DNA from: Chromatiaceae bacterium
GTDB lineage: Bacteria > Pseudomonadota > Gammaproteobacteria > Chromatiales > Chromatiaceae
Length of the DNA stretch: 5,212 nucleotides
Reading direction: 5' to 3'
Assembly (NCBI GenBank): GCA_016880695.1
Contig: JAEHCY010000098.1
Location: forward strand, 1 to 5,212
Under the pieces are notes generated by a model. That model saw only the letters and a list, made by a program, of their open reading frames with translations, was not told the origin of the DNA and did not search any database. Of the stretch, positions 1 to 5,212 are shown piece by piece. A program made the translations under genes and the position numbers. Each line of letters opens with the position of its first letter. Within the stretch, counting starts at the first letter, position 1.

Positions 1-258
1 GGTGTCTCGGCCACCGAGGGTTCCGGCATCCTTGCTCCCCGCTCCCACTGATTGGTCAGTTGAGCCATGGCGCTGATTACCTGCATCGAGATCCCGTAAT
101 AGTCCGCCGCCGGTGAATCGGCAGCGCAAGCGACTCCACGAAGAATGGATTAGTCACAAGAATACAACAAAATGGCCAGCGGTAATGTTACCGTGCCGCT
201 GCGACTCTCATCACCGCTCACGCGGCCATTATTAATTGACGACGTCCACGAAAAGGCG
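1..258. other. 3' flank of parE, no recognisable gene
   Basis: This stretch lies beyond the parE stop codon and contains no reading frame that I can assign to a family. It is less GC-rich than parE around positions 150-250. On the minus strand, a frame opens after a TAA at 150-152 and runs off the left edge. It contains in-frame ATGs at 84-86 and 66-68 (reading MQVISAMAQL from the first). It could be the beginning of a gene outside the window or chance. No parC-like N-terminus was found in any minus-strand frame, so parE is not directly followed by parC here. The 162-201 hairpin is listed separately. Confidence 0.5.
162..201 (-). terminator. possible rho-independent terminator of parE
   Basis: Read on the minus strand, about 58 bases after the parE stop, CAGCGG (201-196) and CCGCTG (182-177) form a perfect 6-bp GC-rich stem with a 13-base loop. 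Three bases later comes a T-rich run, ATTTTGTTGT (173-164). The loop itself contains GGTAACATTACC (192-181), an alternative 5-bp palindrome that would compete with the larger stem. The arrangement and position fit a terminator, but the stem is short, the loop is large and the T-tract is interrupted, so this is a weak call. Confidence 0.35.
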
Positions 259-2355
<2,097 letters not shown>

Positions 2356-2364
2356 CTACCCGCC

Positions 2365-2607
2365 GTGACCCGCAAGTCCCCTCCCCCGACCTTTGAACAG
2401 GCCCTGAGCGAGCTCGAATCCATTGTCGCCAAAATGGAGAAGGGGGAGCTGTCGCTCGAGGAGTCGCTCAAGACCTTCGAGCGCGGGATCGAGCTGACCC
2501 GCTACTGCGAAAGCACCCTCAATCAAGCCGAGCAACGGGTCCGCATTCTAGCGGCTGGGTCCGCGGCGGAAGCCGAACCGGAACCCTTCCAGCGTGCCGA
2601 GCAGTAG
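2365..2607 (+). CDS. xseB: Exodeoxyribonuclease VII small subunit (XseB)
   Basis: XseB is the small, non-catalytic subunit of exonuclease VII. Several copies wrap the helical arm of XseA to form a nuclease that degrades single-stranded DNA to oligonucleotides. The 80-residue protein equals the E. coli length and carries the family signature. [20 protein letters not shown] (10-29) forms the first helix. [14 protein letters not shown] (31-44) and a run ending in [11 protein letters not shown] (52-62) form the second. The acidic proline-containing tail is typical. I chose the GTG at 2365 because it gives the family length and start ([14 protein letters not shown]); a TTG at 2344 would add seven residues without family support. 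No strong ribosome site is visible before either. The stop overlaps the start of ispA by 14 bp, a classic arrangement implying translational coupling. xseA is not in the window. Confidence 0.95.
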   Translation: MTRKSPPPTFEQALSELESIVAKMEKGELSLEESLKTFERGIELTRYCESTLNQAEQRVRILAAGSAAEAEPEPFQRAEQ

Positions 2608-3496
2608 CCAGCTGGGGCCGTTTCTGGAGGGCTGCCGCGCGCGCATCGAGGTGGCCCTGGATCGCTGGCTGCCCTCGCCCTGCATTCAGCCGGGCAGGTT
2701 GCACAGTGCCATGCGCTACGCGGTGCTGGGGGGCGGCAAACGCCTTCGACCCACCCTGGTCTATGCCGCCGGCCACGCCCTAGGCCTGCCGTTGGAGGCG
2801 CTCGATGGCCCAGCCTGCGCGGTCGAGTTGATCCATGCCTACTCCCTGGTCCACGACGATCTCCCGGCCATGGACAACGACGACCTGCGCCGGGGAAAAC
2901 CCACCTGCCACAAGGCCTATGACGAGGCCACCGCCATGCTGGTTGGCGATGCGCTGCAATCACTCGCGTTCCTGGTGCTGGCCTCCGACACGACTATGGC
3001 GGCGGGTGTCGAGCGTCGGCTCGGCATGATCGAGGTGCTCGCCCGCTCCAGCGGCTCCCGCGGTATGGCGGGGGGGCAGGCGCTCGATCTGGAGGCGACC
3101 GGCCAGCAGTTAGACCTGTTGGCGTTGGAGAACATCCACATCCACAAAACGGGGGCCCTGATTCGGGCCAGTGTACAATTGGCAGCCCTCTCCGCCACAC
3201 CATTGGAAACGGGAGTCGCGGAACGGCTCGAGCACTACGCGGCCTGTATCGGGCTAGCGTTCCAGGTTCGCGACGACATCCTTGATGTGGACGGCAGCAC
3301 CGCGACCCTGGGCAAGACCGGGGGCAAAGACGTGATTCAGCAAAAGGTGACCTACCCGTCTCTGCTCGGTATGTCCGCCTCACGAGAGAAGGCGCAAAGC
3401 CTCTGCCAGGAAGCGCTCGAGAGCCTCGCCGACCTCGATGAGCGCGCCGATCCCCTGCGCTGGATCGCCGGCTATATTGTCGGCCGTGACCGCTGA
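2594..3496 (+). CDS. ispA: Farnesyl diphosphate synthase (IspA, (2E,6E)-FPP synthase)
   Basis: IspA condenses isopentenyl diphosphate with dimethylallyl and then geranyl diphosphate to give C15 farnesyl diphosphate, the precursor of quinones, undecaprenyl carriers and carotenoids. The 300-residue all-alpha protein matches E. coli IspA (299). GGGKRLRP (46-53) binds pyrophosphate. The first Asp-rich motif is DDLPAMD (88-94), the two-residue-longer bacterial form, preceded by HAYSLVH, where Tyr83 and Ser84 lie in the chain-length region. GGQALDLEA (160-168) and HKTGALIRA (184-192) are family blocks. The second Asp-rich motif is DDILD (227-231), followed by LGKTGGKD and KVTYPSLLG. The start is a GTG inside the xseB end, with a weak GGAA ten bases upstream. 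The next in-frame ATG lies at codon 40, too far in. The ending [13 protein letters not shown] looks like a natural IspA C-terminus, so the gene is intact. The neighbour dxs, which often follows ispA in this class, is absent. Confidence 0.97.
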   Translation: MPSSSQLGPFLEGCRARIEVALDRWLPSPCIQPGRLHSAMRYAVLGGGKRLRPTLVYAAGHALGLPLEALDGPACAVELIHAYSLVHDDLPAMDNDDLRRGKPTCHKAYDEATAMLVGDALQSLAFLVLASDTTMAAGVERRLGMIEVLARSSGSRGMAGGQALDLEATGQQLDLLALENIHIHKTGALIRASVQLAALSATPLETGVAERLEHYAACIGLAFQVRDDILDVDGSTATLGKTGGKDVIQQKVTYPSLLGMSASREKAQSLCQEALESLADLDERADPLRWIAGYIVGRDR

Positions 3497-3500
3497 TTGA

Positions 3501-3588
3501 ATTGGTTGGCAGGGATCCCAAACTCCTCGGCTGCGGAGGGATAGCACATAAGGCTGCTCCCCTTCGGGTAAAGCTCAACAAAACCAAT
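3501..3588 (+). repeat. 7-bp inverted repeat bounding an 88-bp unit
   Basis: ATTGGTT (3501-3507) and its exact complement AACCAAT (3582-3588) bracket 74 bases. Inside are the 8-bp palindrome GGGATCCC (3512-3519), a small stem TCCTC/GAGGG (3524-3528 with 3536-3540, one G-U pair), and CCC-TTC-GGG (3560-3568). As RNA, this could fold as a closing stem with two inner hairpins; as DNA, it could be a tiny mobile-element-like unit. A 7-bp match over this distance can also arise by chance, and no flanking target duplication was seen. Confidence 0.35.
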
Positions 3589-3680
3589 GGCATAGGCGAC
3601 TATCTTAACCTGCTCTCCCTAGAAGTGGAGAGACAATACAAGATCCGACCCGGACGCCGGAAAGGATCCGTGGTTTCATT

Positions 3681-3685
3681 AAAGG
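3681..3685 (+). promoter_or_regulatory. ribosome binding site of folE2
   Basis: AAAGG lies nine bases before the ATG at 3695 (twelve before the adjacent ATG at 3698). It is the best-placed Shine-Dalgarno-like sequence near the gene. A stronger purine run, GAAGGGG (3724-3730), directly abuts a third in-frame ATG at 3731 with no spacing, so it is unlikely to serve that start. This supports the longer protein. Confidence 0.5.
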
Positions 3686-3694
3686 TACTCGATC

Positions 3695-4579
3695 ATGATG
3701 GAAAACCGGCTCCGACAGCGATCGAAGGGGATGCATACCCTGGGCCTCGCGTCCGGTGAAGATGCTGACGAAACCTCCATCGCCGACGTACAAAATTCGG
3801 CCGACATTCGCCGCATCGCCATCGACAAGGTCGGCATCAAGGACATCCGCCACCCGGTGCGGGTGCGCGATCGCAGCAACGGCGAGCAGCACACCATTGC
3901 CAGCTTCAACATGTACGTGAACCTGCCGCATAACTTCAAGGGCACGCACATGTCGCGCTTTGTCGAGATCCTCAACAGCCACGAGCGGGAGATCAGCGTG
4001 GAGTCGTTCCACGAGATGCTCTCGGAGATGGCTGAGCGCCTCGAGGCCGAGGCGGGCCACATCGAAATGAGCTTCCCCTATTTCGTGAGCAAGAAGGCGC
4101 CCGTGACCGGCGTGCAGAGCCTGATGGATTACGACGTGACCTTTATCGGGGAGATCCGCAAGGGCAAGCCCATCATGTCGGTCAAGGTCGTGGTCCCCGT
4201 TACTAGCCTATGTCCCTGCTCGAAGGAGATTTCCGCTTACGGAGCCCATAACCAGCGCTCCCACGTCACCGTGCAGGTCCGGACCAAGGGTTTTCTCTGG
4301 GTGGAGGAGATCATCGACCTGGTAGAGGGCCAGGCCTCCTGCGAGCTCTACGGACTACTCAAGCGACCCGACGAGAAATACATTACCGAGCGGGCCTACG
4401 ATAACCCCAAGTTCGTAGAAGACATGGTACGCGACGTGGCCATGAAGTTGAACTGCGATGATAGAGTAGCGTCCTATATCGTTGAATCCGAGAACTTTGA
4501 GTCTATCCACAATCATTCCGCCTACGCTCTCATTGAGCGAAACAAGGAATCTGATGCCGGCGGATTGGGCGGCGGCTAA
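3695..4579 (+). CDS. folE2: GTP cyclohydrolase FolE2 (type IB)
   Basis: FolE2 converts GTP to 7,8-dihydroneopterin triphosphate plus formate, the first step of tetrahydrofolate synthesis and also used for queuosine. It is unrelated in sequence to FolE (type IA), uses metals other than zinc, and in many bacteria replaces FolE when zinc is scarce. The 294-residue protein shows IADVQ (29-33), [13 protein letters not shown] (43-55), [18 protein letters not shown] (77-94), SFPYFV (126-131), the active-site segment [10 protein letters not shown] (171-180, with Cys173, the expected metal ligand) and GAHNQRSH (183-190, His185 and His190). The acidic block [20 protein letters not shown] (224-243) and [13 protein letters not shown] (266-278, His272) complete the family pattern. 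The start is 3695, with 3698 or 3731 possible. The first 28 residues precede the point where many family members begin, so the N-terminus is long or the start lies further in. The tail DAGGLGGG is low-complexity. No Zur box was seen upstream. Confidence 0.95.
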   Translation: MMENRLRQRSKGMHTLGLASGEDADETSIADVQNSADIRRIAIDKVGIKDIRHPVRVRDRSNGEQHTIASFNMYVNLPHNFKGTHMSRFVEILNSHEREISVESFHEMLSEMAERLEAEAGHIEMSFPYFVSKKAPVTGVQSLMDYDVTFIGEIRKGKPIMSVKVVVPVTSLCPCSKEISAYGAHNQRSHVTVQVRTKGFLWVEEIIDLVEGQASCELYGLLKRPDEKYITERAYDNPKFVEDMVRDVAMKLNCDDRVASYIVESENFESIHNHSAYALIERNKESDAGGLGGG

Positions 4580-4637
4580 CGGGAGATCTGGGCAGCAAGG
4601 CATCTCTTTCAGCCACGCCGTAAAGACCGCGCGCAGG

Positions 4638-5212
4638 TCAGCGATGCCACTCGCTGCGGAGTATCGAGCACAGAACCACATCCTCGAACTGCCCCCACTT
4701 GCACACTCTATCCCGCATGAGCCCTTCGCGGCGCATGCCAAGCCGCTCCAGCACCCGGCCGGAAGCGGGATTGCGCACCATATGGTAGGCGTAGAGGCGC
4801 CAGAGCCCCAGCTGGTCGAACCCGTATCCGACTAGCGCCCCGAGGGCCTCCCCGGCGTAACCGCGACCCTGTTGAGTCACCCCGATCCACAGGCTGAGCT
4901 CTCCCTGGAGGTGCTCCCAGTCGATGGCGCGCAGTTCCACCCCGCCGATCAACCCCTCGGCAGCCGCACGGCACACCGCGAAGTGATAGGCGGAGCGATT
5001 TCTGGCATCGATCTGCCAGTCGGTAATCCTGGCGCGGGCAGCGGTGGTCGTATAAGGATGGGGAATCGAGATGGTGGTGTCGGCGATCGCTCACTCGCCG
5101 GCTAGGCGTGCCAGCTCATCGGCATCCTCCTGCCGATAGGGGCGCAGGACAAGCCGGGGTGTGACAAGGGTGGGCTGATCCAGCTCCCTGTATCTTTCCT
5201 TTGCGGAACCCA
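4638..5212 (-). pseudogene. GNAT acetyltransferase (RimJ/RimL-like) interrupted by an in-frame TGA; 5' end at or beyond the window edge
   Basis: This minus-strand frame encodes a Gcn5-related N-acetyltransferase of the RimJ/RimL type, which transfers acetyl from acetyl-CoA to an amine; the substrate cannot be told. From the right edge the first 39 codons contain the typical N-terminal strand and helix, TPRLVLRPYRQEDADELARL. A TGA at 5093-5091 then stops the frame. In the same frame, 150 more codons continue the family without a gap: IADTTISIPHPYT, the acetyl-CoA loop QQGRGYAGEAL, RNPASGRVLERLGMRREG, and a final GQFEDVVLCSILRSEW. The total of about 190 codons is normal for the family, so the TGA is a point nonsense change rather than a frameshift. 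The first start codon after the TGA is a GTG at 4976 without a ribosome site, giving 112 residues that lack strand 1 and helix 1. The true start may be the xTG whose last two bases are 5212-5211. It is convergent with folE2, 58 bp apart. A base-call error is the main alternative. Confidence 0.8.

Larger units (their letters stand above)
3497..3694 (+). other. ispA-folE2 spacer / folE2 leader with several inverted repeats
   Basis: This 198-bp gap is visibly lower in GC than the flanking genes and shows no dxs remnant. On the plus strand it contains, in order: a 7-bp inverted pair enclosing 88 bp (3501-3588, listed separately); a perfect hairpin CTCTCC/GGAGAG (3613-3618 with 3627-3632, eight-base loop); and a second hairpin GATCC/GGATC (3642-3646 with 3664-3668) whose interior has CCGG/CCGG with a three-base loop. 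The hairpins end about 12 bases before the folE2 ribosome site. The leader could be a structured 5' UTR, a small inserted element, or both. I do not recognise a named riboswitch, T-tract terminator or Zur-like palindrome in it. A plus-strand frame (3502-3759) and an antisense frame (3618-3475) are open but have no family match I know. Confidence 0.5.

Noticed and set aside
3502..3759. Plus-strand frame of 85 codons spanning the spacer and the folE2 start
   Set aside because: It would begin with TTG without a ribosome site, overlaps folE2 by 65 bp in another frame, and matches no family I know; the structured spacer explains the region equally well.
4583..4610. Terminator between folE2 and the acetyltransferase: GAGAT/ATCTC then TTTC
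   Set aside because: The stem has only five pairs (six with a G-U), is AT-rich, has a 14-base loop and only three Ts follow, so it is too weak to call.
5091..5093. TGA read as selenocysteine
   Set aside because: GNAT enzymes have no catalytic Cys/Sec at this place, no obvious SECIS-like hairpin was noticed just after the codon, and a CGA to TGA change is simpler.
4708..5094. Minus-strand 128-codon frame overlapping the acetyltransferase
   Set aside because: Its Arg/Gly/Pro-rich translation is the out-of-frame shadow of the GNAT frame, which shows clear motifs on both sides of the TGA.

Overview
The window is chromosomal, housekeeping-type DNA from a GC-rich gammaproteobacterium. The ParE and IspA sequences, the xseB-ispA overlap and a FolE2-type GTP cyclohydrolase all fit that class. 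The coding regions look GC-rich and similar in style. A Chromatiales/Ectothiorhodospiraceae-like host is a guess from the gene combination only; no rRNA or other decisive marker is present.

Layout from left to right. Positions 1-258 are the 3' flank of parE, with a possible weak terminator and no recognisable gene. Positions 259-2154 (minus strand) hold a complete parE, topoisomerase IV subunit B. A 210-bp GC-rich divergent gap (2155-2364) separates it from a plus-strand run: xseB (2365-2607), ispA (2594-3496, overlapping xseB by 14 bp), a 198-bp non-coding spacer (3497-3694), and folE2 (3695-4579). Convergent to folE2, on the minus strand from 4638 to the right edge, is a GNAT acetyltransferase reading frame interrupted by one in-frame TGA at 5091-5093.

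Functionally, parE serves chromosome decatenation. XseB is the small subunit of exonuclease VII. IspA makes farnesyl diphosphate for quinones, carotenoids and undecaprenyl carriers. FolE2 carries out the first step of folate (and possibly queuosine) synthesis from GTP. xseB and ispA are translationally coupled by overlap. As I recall, dxs commonly follows ispA in gammaproteobacteria; here it is missing and folE2 follows after the spacer.

I see no convincing new system. The points worth a second look are the nonsense-interrupted acetyltransferase, the ispA-folE2 spacer (lower GC, an 88-bp inverted-repeat unit, two further hairpins, and a protein-like antisense frame with no start), and the missing dxs. 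No tRNA, rRNA, CRISPR array, insertion sequence or phage gene was recognised.
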